Positions 1-8,683 of a DNA stretch of 64,000 nucleotides are shown one piece after another; position 1 is the stretch's first letter, and each line of letters opens with the position of its first letter. A program made the translations under genes and the position numbers. The stretch lies in the NCBI GenBank assembly GCA_016716635.1, contig JADJVZ010000011.1:1426001-1490000 (forward strand), in the 5' to 3' direction. The notes under the pieces are model-generated. The model made no database searches. It had not been told where the DNA came from and saw nothing but the letters and a program-made list of their open reading frames with translations. This DNA is from Micropruina sp. Its GTDB lineage: Bacteria > Actinomycetota > Actinomycetes > Propionibacteriales > Propionibacteriaceae.

Positions 1-154
1 ACAGATGCCGCCGCTGTTGGGCCAGAGACCTGGGCAACTATGGGCGAGTTCCCCTGACGCGCTGGAGAGCCGATGCACAGAGCGTGATTGCTGGACCGAA
101 GCCAGGCGAACACGGAGGACTAGTTAATGCCAACTGTGCGTAGACAAGGTTGAG

Positions 155-895
155 TTAGCCGATGCCGGGAGGGTTTACCGTGTCTGGCGCCGTGACCACG
201 ATTGCTTCATCGGCCCAGCGAGCCACTACTGAGAGCACCGCTAGATGTTCCAGGCCTTCCTGCTCCGACCATTCGATGACGTCGTGAGCAGCTGGGTTTC
301 TGATCCCTGCGAACGCACCCTGGGCGATCAGATGCAGTCCCTCTTGGCGTGACCTCCACGACTTATCCTTCTTATTTCCGGGATGGTGCAGGCGAGCCTG
401 ACCCGGCCGGGGGTCCTCCGGTGAGAACACTTGGGATACGAGTTCCCGCTCATTGAGATGCGAGCCGACACGTGCCTTGATATGAGCCGACAGCGCTACT
501 GCGGCCTGCCCCACCGCCACACGATACGAAGCGGTACTCCAAACTACGGCCGCACCAGCCCACACCACGGCGTGCAGCCGATCAGCCGCCAGGCTGGGCG
601 AGTCGAGGGCAAGGCGCACCTCAAGATCTTGCCTGTCGTTGAGGAGTCCCAATCCTTGCCGGACGCGCCGATCAGGATCGCCCGTTGTGTACCCGAGGCC
701 CTTGAAACCCTTCGCGAGGGCAGGGTCTAGCCGCCCAAGGATTCGAGATACAGTCGGCTGTCGTATTTGGGCCTCATGGTCGACACGCCGACACGCCTCC
801 GAATACTCATAACCTGCCTGTCGATATAGCAGCTGGTACTGCTCGCACAACTGCAGGTACTCCTCGAGCTTGACTCGCATCCATTCAACATCCAC
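155..895 (-). CDS. TIGR02391-like (Ymh family) protein
   Basis: A 246-residue protein whose C-terminal third carries the pattern of the TIGR02391 family: a GIRNPAAHD motif near residues 199-207, then a tryptophan-glutamate helix and a final helix ending in WADEA. Proteins of this family occur in defence islands and mobile regions; their biochemical activity is not established. Residues 1-100 are helical with no motif I recognise. The listed start is GTG; an ATG five codons in (base 880) is equally good. It stands alone, with no partner in an overlapping frame. Confidence 0.6.
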   Translation of the reverse strand: MDVEWMRVKLEEYLQLCEQYQLLYRQAGYEYSEACRRVDHEAQIRQPTVSRILGRLDPALAKGFKGLGYTTGDPDRRVRQGLGLLNDRQDLEVRLALDSPSLAADRLHAVVWAGAAVVWSTASYRVAVGQAAVALSAHIKARVGSHLNERELVSQVFSPEDPRPGQARLHHPGNKKDKSWRSRQEGLHLIAQGAFAGIRNPAAHDVIEWSEQEGLEHLAVLSVVARWADEAIVVTAPDTVNPPGIG

Positions 896-1273
896 GAACC
901 CAAACTAGCGAGCAGCACGGACATTCATTCCGCGGGACCGGCCAGTAATCTGATTGAGTCGTTGCCCACAGAGCACGTCAGAGATCGAGCACCGAGCTGG
1001 GCATGACTAACGCCCCGGTCTTGAGCCGCGTGCCACCGCACCGCCGACTAGCCCGTGGGGTCCAAGTCCATCAACGTGGAGGTGTCCTCTCGCCGTGAAT
1101 ACATCTCGACCATGTTGCGTCGATCCGCGCCCTCAACTCAACGGATGCGAACTGCCCGACTCGCCGCCCATGCACCCCCAAGGCGCTGTTCGCGCGGGAG
1201 TGCCGACCAGTTTCACCGGTACGGACCCCAAGGATCCGACAACATAGCGGTGACTCTGGACGTTCGATCTGCC
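896..1273. other. gene-free stretch
   Basis: I see no convincing coding sequence on either strand in these 378 bases. Open frames here lack start signals and their translations look like noise (rich in Arg, Pro and Ser). No strong inverted repeat was noticed. Bases 1-154 at the window edge likewise show nothing I can name. Confidence 0.4.
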
Positions 1274-1471
1274 TTAACGCAAACGCTGCACTCTCACCGC
1301 GGCGCTCATTCCTTCTACGAGCATCTTTCCCTCGACCACAGCGGCCCCGGGTCGATATGCGTATCGATACTCATATCGGTACTCAATCTGCTTCCAGATC
1401 GAGCCATCAGTCATCTCGACGAGGGTGTCGCCTTGCCAGCCTCGCCAGGCCCCATTAACGGTGTACTTCAT
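1274..1471 (-). CDS. small hypothetical protein, 65 aa
   Basis: A 65-residue protein, predicted to be all-beta, with the run DGSIWKQ followed by alternating tyrosines (YRYEYRYAYRP) and a final GKMLVEGM segment. This pattern resembles a small domain I associate with C-termini of uncharacterised nuclease-like proteins, but I cannot name the family. A GGGAG ribosome-binding site lies about 13 bases before the ATG, which supports it as a real gene. Function unknown. Confidence 0.5.
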   Translation of the reverse strand: MKYTVNGAWRGWQGDTLVEMTDGSIWKQIEYRYEYRYAYRPGAAVVEGKMLVEGMSAAVRVQRLR

Positions 1472-1548
1472 AGAACAAGCGTCTCCCTAACCTCCGACAA
1501 TTACCCTTTGCTGGACGTCGGCCGACCACGGGGAGGCTGCCGCTTCCG

Positions 1549-1863
1549 TCAAGCACCCTTGGCGAGGTAGTCGTCGATGGCTTCGCGAGCGAGTTCGGAC
1601 TCGCTGACGCCGGCCTTGGTTGCGGCAGCTTGCAGTCGCTCGCGCAGGTCGCTTGGGAGTCGAAGTCCCAGTCGACTGGTCTCTTCGGCCAGGGGTGGAC
1701 GCCCGCCCTTGCGTCCGTGGCGCGCAGCGATGTCGCGCGCGATGGCCTCGGCGCGAGCCTCGGTGAGTCGCTCGCCTTCGAAGTAGACGACCTCCTGGTC
1801 GAGGTCGATGTTCTCGATGCTGGCGATGTCGGCGCCGGTGCCACTGCCCAGGTTGATCTTCAT
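1549..1863 (-). CDS. RHH-type antitoxin-like protein
   Basis: A 104-residue protein. Residues about 60-104 (LGLRLPSDLRERLQ, GVSESELAREAIDDYL) have the beta strand plus two helices of a ribbon-helix-helix DNA-binding domain, as in CopG/RHH antitoxins that repress their own operon. The N-terminal half is acidic. The ATG overlaps by 4 bases the stop of the preceding toxin-like gene (ATGA), the usual translational coupling of a toxin-antitoxin pair. Because the toxin reading frame is shifted, the frame that enters from upstream now continues without a stop into this protein. Confidence 0.65.
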   Translation of the reverse strand: MKINLGSGTGADIASIENIDLDQEVVYFEGERLTEARAEAIARDIAARHGRKGGRPPLAEETSRLGLRLPSDLRERLQAAATKAGVSESELAREAIDDYLAKGA

Positions 1864-2112
1864 AGTGACTTCCTCCTCAGTGCCGTAGGCATAGCGTGGA
1901 TGATGAGCAGCGTCGCATCGGATTCCAGGTCCGCCGGCACCCCCGACGATCTCCAACTCGAGCCCACGATCATCTGGACCTATCCAACTGAACTCGCGTC
2001 CGCCACTCGGCCGAGTGTCGAGGGTGGGTTCGACGTTCGCGAAGACGTAGGCAATCCGCGCGGCGCCGAGCCGGTGCTTGCGCGCTGCCTGCGTCAGCTT
2101 CAGCCTCACCAC
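1860..2112 (-). pseudogene. frameshifted toxin-like gene
   Basis: From GTG at 2112 the frame reads a small basic protein (VVRLKLTQAARKHRL, later FSWIGPDDRGLELEI) typical of short toxins paired with RHH antitoxins. The expected C-terminus, LLIIHAMPTALRRKSL followed by TGA overlapping the antitoxin ATG, is present but in the +1 frame. The switch maps to a run of five C on the plus strand (1940-1944); four would restore one frame of about 83 codons. As read, the N-terminal frame instead runs in frame into the antitoxin, giving a 188-codon fusion. Either the toxin is inactivated or the base count is a sequencing error. Confidence 0.55.
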
Positions 2113-2152
2113 CCAATGGTGCAACAAAACCGGCTTTCGTTCAACAGAACTG
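2101..2152. repeat. direct repeat copy 1
   Basis: A 52-base segment matching 3956-4006 in the same orientation at about 90 percent (one 1-base indel and four substitutions). It contains the conserved blocks CAATGGTGCAACAAA and CTTTCGTTCAACAGAACTG. It spans the promoter/start region of the toxin-like gene on the minus strand, including its first codons. Confidence 0.7.
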
Positions 2153-2182
2153 GCCCTTGAGTTGGTGACCCTTAGTGCACGC

Positions 2183-2779
2183 TTAGTCGCGGTCTTGCCA
2201 GGTGCACAGGCAGACCTCGTTGCCTTCGGCGTCGGCGAGCACCCAGAACGCTCGGGCCTCGGCGTCGTTGACCAGGGTGCCGCCCGCGGCGAGGGCGGCG
2301 GCCATCCGGGCTTCGGCACCGTCGTGGGGCAGGGCCAGGTCGAGGTGGATCCGGTTGCGCTGGGGACGTGGAGCGTCCATCTGCTGGAACCAGATCGCCG
2401 GACCTTGGTCGCGGGGGTCGACCAGCGGATCGGTCGGACCGGCGGGTTCGAGTTCGTCCACGTAGTCCAGCACCGCCTTCCAGAACGGGCGGATCGCGGC
2501 GGCGTCCATCGCGTCGATCGCCATTTCCAGCATCTGGGTCGCTGAGGGTCTGCAGCCCCAGCCGCGGTCATGGAAGGTGGCGCTGAGGCGCTCGACAAGC
2601 TCGACGTCGAACGGGGTCACGTAACCCAGCTGACGGTTTCGCACCGAGAGGATGACGCGGTCGGTGCGCATGTCCATCCACAGATGGTCGTCGGCATCAG
2701 CGCGAGCCACGGCGACGGCACAAGCCACCACCTGGGCGGCTTCCGCGAAGGAGGTCACCGAGACGTCCGTCCGGACCAA
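2183..2779 (-). CDS. VOC-domain protein with PCD-like N-terminus
   Basis: About 198 residues. The first ~95 resemble a pterin-4a-carbinolamine dehydratase fold (YVTPFDVELVERL, then DRGW). Residues ~100-198 form a glyoxalase-like VOC domain (AIRPFWKAVLDY; RIHLDLALPHDGAEAR; AFWVLADAEGNEVCLC). Enzymatic function is unknown. The start is uncertain: 2779 is TTG, 2758 is GTG, and no ATG lies upstream in frame. A longer paralogue sits at 27008-27673, sharing nearly every motif. Confidence 0.75.
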   Translation of the reverse strand: MVRTDVSVTSFAEAAQVVACAVAVARADADDHLWMDMRTDRVILSVRNRQLGYVTPFDVELVERLSATFHDRGWGCRPSATQMLEMAIDAMDAAAIRPFWKAVLDYVDELEPAGPTDPLVDPRDQGPAIWFQQMDAPRPQRNRIHLDLALPHDGAEARMAAALAAGGTLVNDAEARAFWVLADAEGNEVCLCTWQDRD

Positions 2780-2872
2780 TCCGTCAGGATCGTCCTCTTC
2801 TAGCCGCGCTGCGCGCGGACGAACTTGGTCGATCTGCGGATCGTGGCATCCGGCAACATCGATACTGTGCGC

Positions 2873-3511
2873 ATGACGGAGACGCGCGCTCAGGTTGTCG
2901 CCAAGTGGCGGGCGCCTGACGATCTATGGCTGGATCACACTGTCTTGCGGGCTGAGGACGTCAGCTGGCTGGCTCCCGTTCGAAAACTGACGATGTGGGC
3001 AGTCAAGATGCCCGAGGGATTTCTCGCCGGGTTGACGAAGCTGGAATGGCTCGACGTCCGGGGCGGCTCAGGTTCCTCGGCGGACTTCGCACTTGACTGC
3101 ACCCGTCTTCGGTACCTCGCGATCAATCAGATTCGGGGCGTTTCGGATCTCTCCGCCATCGGCACACTGGTTTCCTTGGAACTGCTGTCGTTGTACGGGC
3201 TCCCACGCGTGACGGTCTTGCCGAGCTTCTCCCCACTCGTCCGGCTCGCCCGCCTCGAACTTGGATCCATGAAGGGCTTGGCTGGCATCGGGCCGGCCCT
3301 GGAAGCGCCTGCACTCGAGGAGCTCATGCTCACCCGCTCGGTGGGACTGGCCGACGACGACCCCCAATCGATCCGCGACAAGGCTTCCATCCGCGAGTTC
3401 GGTTGGTTCGCGGAAGACGTTCCAGACCGCGTATGGGTTCCTGTTCGGAATACCGTTGGAAAGCTAACAACCAGATCGGTCTATCCGGAGGACTGGTTCA
3501 AAGGACGGTAA
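2873..3511 (+). CDS. leucine-rich-repeat-like protein
   Basis: 212 residues from the ATG at 2873, with irregular ~23-residue leucine-rich turns (LTKLEWLDVRG, TRLRYLAINQI, LVSLELLSLYG, LVRLARLELGS, APALEELMLTR). Such solenoids usually bind other proteins. There is no signal peptide or membrane segment, so it is probably cytoplasmic. A possible -10 (GATACT, 2861-2866) lies exactly where a leaderless transcript would start on the ATG; a longer start at 2825 is possible but less likely. Function unknown. Confidence 0.6.
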   Translation: MTETRAQVVAKWRAPDDLWLDHTVLRAEDVSWLAPVRKLTMWAVKMPEGFLAGLTKLEWLDVRGGSGSSADFALDCTRLRYLAINQIRGVSDLSAIGTLVSLELLSLYGLPRVTVLPSFSPLVRLARLELGSMKGLAGIGPALEAPALEELMLTRSVGLADDDPQSIRDKASIREFGWFAEDVPDRVWVPVRNTVGKLTTRSVYPEDWFKGR

Positions 3512-3589
3512 GACCACCCATCCGATCATGCCGCCCTGTGCGCGCACGATCGCCTCCGGCGCCCAGTCCGCATGATTGGGTAAGCGGGG

Positions 3590-3781
3590 CTATGGCCGAG
3601 CATCCCACCTAGGCTGGATCACCCAGTCATATTTCAACCCGAGTGGTTCGTGGACTCCGAGTACGGTCCAACTGGCAGCCTCGTCGACGAAGATGAAGGC
3701 TCGAGCTCGGCCAAGTCGGTTTCGGCCGTATCGCACTCCGTTGCGGAGCAGTCCTACCCCGGTCCAGAACGCGGCGGACAT
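3590..3781 (-). CDS. small hypothetical protein, 63 aa
   Basis: A 63-residue aromatic-rich protein (RARAFIFVDEAASWTVLG, LKYDWVIQPRWD) whose composition looks coding. It starts 7 bases after the degenerate ORF at 3789-3971 ends, on the same strand, so the two may be pieces of one former gene or a small operon. No family recognised. Confidence 0.4.
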   Translation of the reverse strand: MSAAFWTGVGLLRNGVRYGRNRLGRARAFIFVDEAASWTVLGVHEPLGLKYDWVIQPRWDARP

Positions 3782-3788
3782 GTCCCAC

Positions 3789-3971
3789 TCAACAGCGCTC
3801 GATTTCTCCCGGCTCCACGGTCATGTCGGGGAACTTGATCCAGACAGCGCTGTTGCCCCATGTCTCATCCCCGGGAAGTCACTCGACGAGCACCTGCTCA
3901 TCGGTGAGCCGCGGGCTCGAAAGCGCAGCGAGCTGGATTCGGGGGATGTCCTCTCCAGCCTCACGACTCAA
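3789..3971 (-). pseudogene. degenerate small ORF with in-frame TGA
   Basis: Read on the minus strand from a TTG at 3971, the frame gives a plausible acidic protein (EDIPRIQLAALSSPRLTDEQ, then after the stop LPGDETWGNSAVWIKFPD and VEPGEIERC). It is broken by a TGA at 3879-3881, where a TGG would give a natural tryptophan. Its first codons lie inside the second direct repeat. I read it as a decayed gene; a short free ORF after the TGA is the alternative. Confidence 0.35.
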
Positions 3972-4006
3972 TGGTGCAACAAACCACCTTTCGTTCAACA
4001 GAACTG
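3956..4006. repeat. direct repeat copy 2
   Basis: 51 bases matching 2101-2152 in the same orientation. It lies just downstream of the lacI-type gene stop and over the start of the degenerate ORF, so both copies occupy the same kind of place: between a minus-strand gene end and a small minus-strand ORF. Confidence 0.7.
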
Positions 4007-4016
4007 CGTCGTTGCC

Positions 4017-5006
4017 CTACCCAGAGTCGCGGACGATCAGGCTGATGAACGTGCTGGCGACGCGGGTGGGGTGATCGGTTTCGATGCCGAGACCCCGGAG
4101 GACCTGGCCGGTCACGACGGCACCGATTTGCTCTGGATCCGGAGCGACGGTGGTCAGTGGAGGCTCAGAGAGGGCACCCCAGGGGACGTTGTCGACGCCC
4201 ACCACCGCGAGATCCACAGGAACGGCCAGACCCATCGAGCGGGCCGCGTGGATCAGACCGAGGGCGAGATCGTCGTTGAAGGCGCAGACGCCGGTGACAC
4301 CGGTCCGTCGCCAGTCCACGATCGCGGCGTTGGCGGCGTTGGGGTCAAAGGGCAACGTCCGCACCTCGGGCATCGGCAGGTTGAGTTCAGCGCAGGCCGT
4401 CCGGACACCCTCCAGCCGGGCGCGCGCGAAGGACTCCAGGCGCGGATCAGCGGGCCAGGCGTAACCCAGCTGGCGATGTCCGCGGGAAACAAGGTGGTCA
4501 GCTTGGAGTCGTCCGGTCTGGACGCCGGGGAACAGCACCAAGCCCGGCTCAAGTTCGGTGTTTGCCAGCTCGAGCAGGAACCCGATTTGTGAGCGGCGAA
4601 GACTCTCGTCGTCCGTGGCGCCCAGGCTGCCCGTGCGGATCACCGCGGCGGGCGTGATCGCGTTCCACAGGTCCCGGACGGGACGTTTGTCCGAGCAGCG
4701 ATGAAGGAAGAGCTCCAGCCCGTGCGGCGCGAGCCCCTCTGCCACCGTGTCCATGATGGCCGGGATGACCGCACCCAAGGGCCAGTCGGGAATGAGCATG
4801 ACCACAACATCGCTGCGTCCACGACTCAGAATCCGAGCGGACGCGAGCGGGGTGTACTCAAGCTCGGCGGCCGCTTGTCGCACCTTCTCTCGGGTCGCGT
4901 CGGGGATCGTTTGATGGGGATGGTTGTTCAGCACGTAGCTGACCGTCGCCCGCGAAACGCCAGCGCGTCGGGCCACGTCCTCAGCCGTGATTCGACTTGC
5001 ACTCAT
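4017..5006 (-). CDS. LacI-family transcriptional regulator
   Basis: About 329 residues. The N-terminus is a LacI helix-turn-helix with hinge (TAEDVARRAGVSRATVSYVL, then ASARILSRG), followed by a periplasmic-binding-protein-like sensor domain (GVCAFNDDLALGLIHAARSM; AVVGVDNVPWG). It is divergent from the transporter/rhamnosidase operon and presumably represses it until an inducer sugar or aglycone binds. ATG at 5006 is chosen because a GGGAGG site sits 11 bases upstream; the in-frame GTG at 5015 is too close to that site. Confidence 0.9.
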   Translation of the reverse strand: MSASRITAEDVARRAGVSRATVSYVLNNHPHQTIPDATREKVRQAAAELEYTPLASARILSRGRSDVVVMLIPDWPLGAVIPAIMDTVAEGLAPHGLELFLHRCSDKRPVRDLWNAITPAAVIRTGSLGATDDESLRRSQIGFLLELANTELEPGLVLFPGVQTGRLQADHLVSRGHRQLGYAWPADPRLESFARARLEGVRTACAELNLPMPEVRTLPFDPNAANAAIVDWRRTGVTGVCAFNDDLALGLIHAARSMGLAVPVDLAVVGVDNVPWGALSEPPLTTVAPDPEQIGAVVTGQVLRGLGIETDHPTRVASTFISLIVRDSG

Positions 5007-5054
5007 AAATTCCACGCCTCCCAGTTGCCATCGAGCCTAACTGTGTCCTAACCT

Positions 5055-5083
5055 ACTTACACGCGCAACTGAAGCGCGTAAGT
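5055..5083. promoter_or_regulatory. candidate LacI-type operator
   Basis: An imperfect inverted repeat in the divergent region: ACTTACACGCGC (5055-5066) and GCGCGTAAGT (5074-5083), complementary apart from one bulged A, with a 7-base centre. It is placed to control both the regulator gene and the transporter operon. Assigning it to the adjacent LacI protein is inference. Confidence 0.55.
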
Positions 5084-5119
5084 GATGTGAGAAACTCATC
5101 CCCTGCGAAGGAGCAGACA

Positions 5120-6403
5120 ATGACAGCAACAGCGGCCACGAGGCCGGCCCCGAACCCTTGGTGGGTGGGCCTGGTCTGTGGCATGGCGTCCTACATCGAT
5201 TCGGCGGCCATCGTGGGCACCGGCATCGCCCTCGTGATCTACCAACAGACCATCGGCCTCGACCCCGGCCAGATCGGGTGGCTCTCGGGAGCACTGACGT
5301 TCTTCGTCGCCATCGGCGCCATCGTCGGCGGCAAGCTGGGCGACATGTTCGGACGCCGTTCGGTGTTCGTCGTCACCATGGGCATCATCACCGTGGGCGC
5401 CACCCTGGCGACATTCGCCGGCAACTTCGGGCTCCTCCTGGCAGGCGTGGCCCTCATCGGTTTCGGCACCGGCGCGGACCTTCCGGTCTCCTTGGCGACC
5501 ATCGCCGAATCGAGCAGCGACAGCAACCGCGGCAAGATCATCGGTCTGTCCAACCAGCTGTGGCTGCTGGGCATCATCTCCGCCATCGCGATCGCCACCT
5601 TCTTCGGAGGGCTCGGACGCCTCGGCGGGCAGTTGTTGTTCGGTCAGGTCGCCGTGATCTCCCTGTTGGTCCTCATCGCCCGCTTCTCCATCCCCGAGAC
5701 ACCGGCCTGGCTCCGCGCCAACGCCGCTGGCCACGATGGCGTTGCTACCGCGCCCAAGGTCACAGTCCGCGACCTGGTGACGGGGCCCTACGCCAAGCCT
5801 TTCTTCGGGCTACTGGGCTTCTACTGCCTCACCAACCTCGCTGCGAACACCCAAGGTCAGTTCACGACGTACCTGTGGGTCAACGTGGTCGGCACGGACG
5901 TCCAGACCGCCTCGCTGATCGGCCTTCTGTCGTTCCCGCTGTTCCTCGTGTTCGGCTTCTGGTTCATGAAGATCGTGGATGGCAAGTACCGGTTCGTGTA
6001 CTTCATCGCCGGTGCCGTTGCCTACGCCGCGTCCTACTTCATTCCCGCCATCCTCGGCTTCTCGTTCCCCACGATGATCGCCTACACGCTGTTGAACGGC
6101 ATGGGCGGCGCCTTCGCGTTCGAAGGAATCATGAAGGTGTGGACGCAGGAGTCCTTCGCGACCCAGATCCGCGCAACGGCCCAGGGAACCATCCTGGCCG
6201 TGGCCCGCTTCTCCGCAGCCCTGCTCGCCTCGATCACCCCCATGCTCATCAACAACGGTCCCCAGGCCCTCTTCGCCGGCCTCGGCGCCGTGGTCACCAT
6301 TGGCGTCCTGATCGGGTGGTTCGTGTTCCGCGACGCCCCCCGCAACCAGTTCAGCGACGCGGAAGCCCCGGCTACAGCGGCCGAGTCCACCTCCGTCGCC
6401 TGA
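5120..6403 (+). CDS. MFS transporter (sugar-porter type)
   Basis: 427 residues with about 12 hydrophobic segments and the MFS loop motif GKLGDMFGRRSVF after the second or third helix; a second signature, PETPAWLR, follows helix 6 as in sugar porters. Likely imports the glycoside or released sugar used by the enzymes downstream. The ATG at 5120 has a GAAGGAG site 7 bases upstream; an upstream in-frame start at 5087 is less likely. First gene of a co-directional set with 26, 13 and -4 base spacings. Confidence 0.85.
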   Translation: MTATAATRPAPNPWWVGLVCGMASYIDSAAIVGTGIALVIYQQTIGLDPGQIGWLSGALTFFVAIGAIVGGKLGDMFGRRSVFVVTMGIITVGATLATFAGNFGLLLAGVALIGFGTGADLPVSLATIAESSSDSNRGKIIGLSNQLWLLGIISAIAIATFFGGLGRLGGQLLFGQVAVISLLVLIARFSIPETPAWLRANAAGHDGVATAPKVTVRDLVTGPYAKPFFGLLGFYCLTNLAANTQGQFTTYLWVNVVGTDVQTASLIGLLSFPLFLVFGFWFMKIVDGKYRFVYFIAGAVAYAASYFIPAILGFSFPTMIAYTLLNGMGGAFAFEGIMKVWTQESFATQIRATAQGTILAVARFSAALLASITPMLINNGPQALFAGLGAVVTIGVLIGWFVFRDAPRNQFSDAEAPATAAESTSVA

Positions 6404-6429
6404 CACCTAATCACGCAGAAAGACGGCAG

Positions 6430-8670
6430 ATGTCGAACTGGGAACCGGTCGCGAGCCTCGCCACAGCGCAGGCCATCACGACGACCGCAGACCGCGGACG
6501 AGCCCCGCTCCTCGCGCGCACCTTCACCTTGGACGAGGGCCACGGCACGCCAACGCGGGCCACCCTCTCCGCCACCGCCCACGGGATCTACGAAGCACGG
6601 CTGAACGGACGTCCCGTCAGTCCAGCGCTCTTCACCCCCGGGTGGACCGCCTACGAGTGGCGACTCCAGGTGAACCAGTTCGACGTCACCGCCCTCCTCA
6701 ACACCACCAACCACCTAGAGATCCTGCTCGGCAACGGCTGGTGGCGAGGCGACTTCGGCTTCGCCGCCGCCCACGCCAACTACGGCGATCAGTTGGCCCT
6801 GCTGGCCAGTCTGAGCATCGAGTTCGCGGACGGGCACGTACAACGCGTCGACACCGATCGGCAGTGGACCGCCATCGCCTCCCCGGTGGTCGAGAACAAC
6901 ATTTACAACGGCGAAACCATCGACTTCACACTCCCGCCTGATCCGCTGGAGGTGGCCGTCGTCGACTTCGACCGCTCCGTCCTCGTGCAGCCCGTCGGCC
7001 CACCGGTCACCCGCCAGGAGTCCCTCCGTCCGGAGCGCGTCTGGCAGTCCCCGACCGGCGCCACCCTCGTCGACTTCGGCCAAAACCTGGTCGGCTGGCT
7101 GCGGTTCACGGTCACGGGTCCGCGCGGCAGGCGAATCCAACTGCGCCACGCTGAGGTTCTCGTGGACGGGGAACTGGCCACCGAACCGCTCCGCCAGGCC
7201 GCGTGCACCGACGTCGCGATCCTCTCCGGTGGAACCGACTTCTTCGAGCCCACTCTCACCTTCCACGGCTTCCGGTACGCCGAAGTCACGGGGTGGCCGG
7301 GCAACCTGACACCCAACGATCTGGAGGCGGTCGTGGTGCATTCGGACATGCGCCGGACCGGCTGGTTCGAATGCTCCGAACCGTTGGTCAATCGCCTCGT
7401 CGAGAACGCCGTCTGGGGGCAACGCGGCAACTTCCTCGAGGTGCCCACCGACTGCCCGCAGCGCGACGAGCGTCTCGGTTGGACCGGCGACATCGCGGCC
7501 TTCGCGCCTAGTGCCTGCTTCCAGTTCGACTCGGCCGGCTTCCTCGACAAATGGCTGCTCGATCTCGCGGCCGAGACCAATGCCGCGGGCGGGATCGTCC
7601 CCCTGGTCGTTCCCGACATCCTCAAACATGGCCACCTGCCGGATGACCTGGAGGTCGACTTCACCGGACCGTTCGCGATCTGGGGCGACGCCGCCGTCTG
7701 GGTACCGCAGGCGCTTTGGCAGGCCTACGGAGATCTCGCTCGCCTCGAAGCGCACTACCCCGCCATGGTGGCGCACCTGGACGGAATCATTCCGAAACTG
7801 TCCCCCACCGGCCTGTGGGACACCGGTGCCCAACTCGGCGATTGGCTCGACCCGGACGCGCCCCCGGAGAATCCCGCCCAGGCCAAGGCCGACCCCGGCG
7901 TCGTGGCGACAGCGTGCCTCTACCGCTCGGCCAGCTTCGTCGCGGACGCGGCGGCCCTTCTCGGCTACGACGCCGATGCACTCACCTACCGGGCCCTCGC
8001 GACAACCGTCCGCACCGCGTTCAACGAGCACTACGTGACCGACGACGGACGGATCACCTCCGACTGCGCCACGGTGTATGCGCTGGCGCTCTGCTTCGGG
8101 CTCCTCGATGAGTCCAGGACGCACACCGCAGGTGATCGCCTCGCCGAGATCGTCCGGGCCGCCGACCATCGGATCTCCACCGGGTTCGCAGGCACGCCCT
8201 ACGTGACCTGGGCGCTCGGCCAAACGGGTCACCTCGACGACGGCTATCGGCTGCTCTTGCAAACCGAATGCCCCTCGTGGCTGTACTCCGTCACCATGGG
8301 CGCCACGACGGTCTGGGAGCGCTGGGACTCGATGCTCCCAGATGGCAGCCTCAACACCGGCATGATGACGAGCTTCAACCACTACGCCCTCGGTGGCGTG
8401 GTCGATTGGCTCTACCAGGTCGTCGCCGGCATTCAACCAGCCGCTCCCGGCTACACCGCCATTCGGTTCGCACCACGTCCCGGCCCCGGGCTCGACTGGG
8501 CCAAAGCTGCCCTGGAGAGCCGCCACGGACGCATCGAATGCGGCTGGCGTCAAGACGGCTCCCAGGTCGTTGTGGACGTCACCGTCCCGCCCGGAGTGAC
8601 CGCGGAACTGGTCACCCCCGAGGGCCGCATCGAAGCCGTCCCAACTGGCAGCCACACCTACTCGTTCTGA
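6430..8670 (+). CDS. GH78 alpha-L-rhamnosidase
   Basis: 746 residues, no signal peptide, so intracellular. The N-terminal ~420 residues are beta-sandwich (FGQNLVGWLRF, RHAEVLVDGELA, HGFRYAEVTGW, all typical of bacterial rhamnosidases). The catalytic (alpha/alpha)6 domain begins at the hallmark motif TDCPQRDERLGWTGD, which carries acidic catalytic-site residues. A later TTVWERWD motif carries the conserved glutamate. The enzyme removes terminal alpha-L-rhamnose from plant glycosides. A 1170-codon open frame covers the gene, but the real start is the ATG at 6430, 26 bases after the transporter. Confidence 0.93.
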   Translation: MSNWEPVASLATAQAITTTADRGRAPLLARTFTLDEGHGTPTRATLSATAHGIYEARLNGRPVSPALFTPGWTAYEWRLQVNQFDVTALLNTTNHLEILLGNGWWRGDFGFAAAHANYGDQLALLASLSIEFADGHVQRVDTDRQWTAIASPVVENNIYNGETIDFTLPPDPLEVAVVDFDRSVLVQPVGPPVTRQESLRPERVWQSPTGATLVDFGQNLVGWLRFTVTGPRGRRIQLRHAEVLVDGELATEPLRQAACTDVAILSGGTDFFEPTLTFHGFRYAEVTGWPGNLTPNDLEAVVVHSDMRRTGWFECSEPLVNRLVENAVWGQRGNFLEVPTDCPQRDERLGWTGDIAAFAPSACFQFDSAGFLDKWLLDLAAETNAAGGIVPLVVPDILKHGHLPDDLEVDFTGPFAIWGDAAVWVPQALWQAYGDLARLEAHYPAMVAHLDGIIPKLSPTGLWDTGAQLGDWLDPDAPPENPAQAKADPGVVATACLYRSASFVADAAALLGYDADALTYRALATTVRTAFNEHYVTDDGRITSDCATVYALALCFGLLDESRTHTAGDRLAEIVRAADHRISTGFAGTPYVTWALGQTGHLDDGYRLLLQTECPSWLYSVTMGATTVWERWDSMLPDGSLNTGMMTSFNHYALGGVVDWLYQVVAGIQPAAPGYTAIRFAPRPGPGLDWAKAALESRHGRIECGWRQDGSQVVVDVTVPPGVTAELVTPEGRIEAVPTGSHTYSF

Positions 8671-8683
8671 AAGCACCACCACC

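Noticed and set aside
5158..6429. 1170-codon open frame extending the rhamnosidase upstream
   Set aside because: Its first ~420 codons are an Arg/His/Pro-rich shadow of the MFS gene in another frame.
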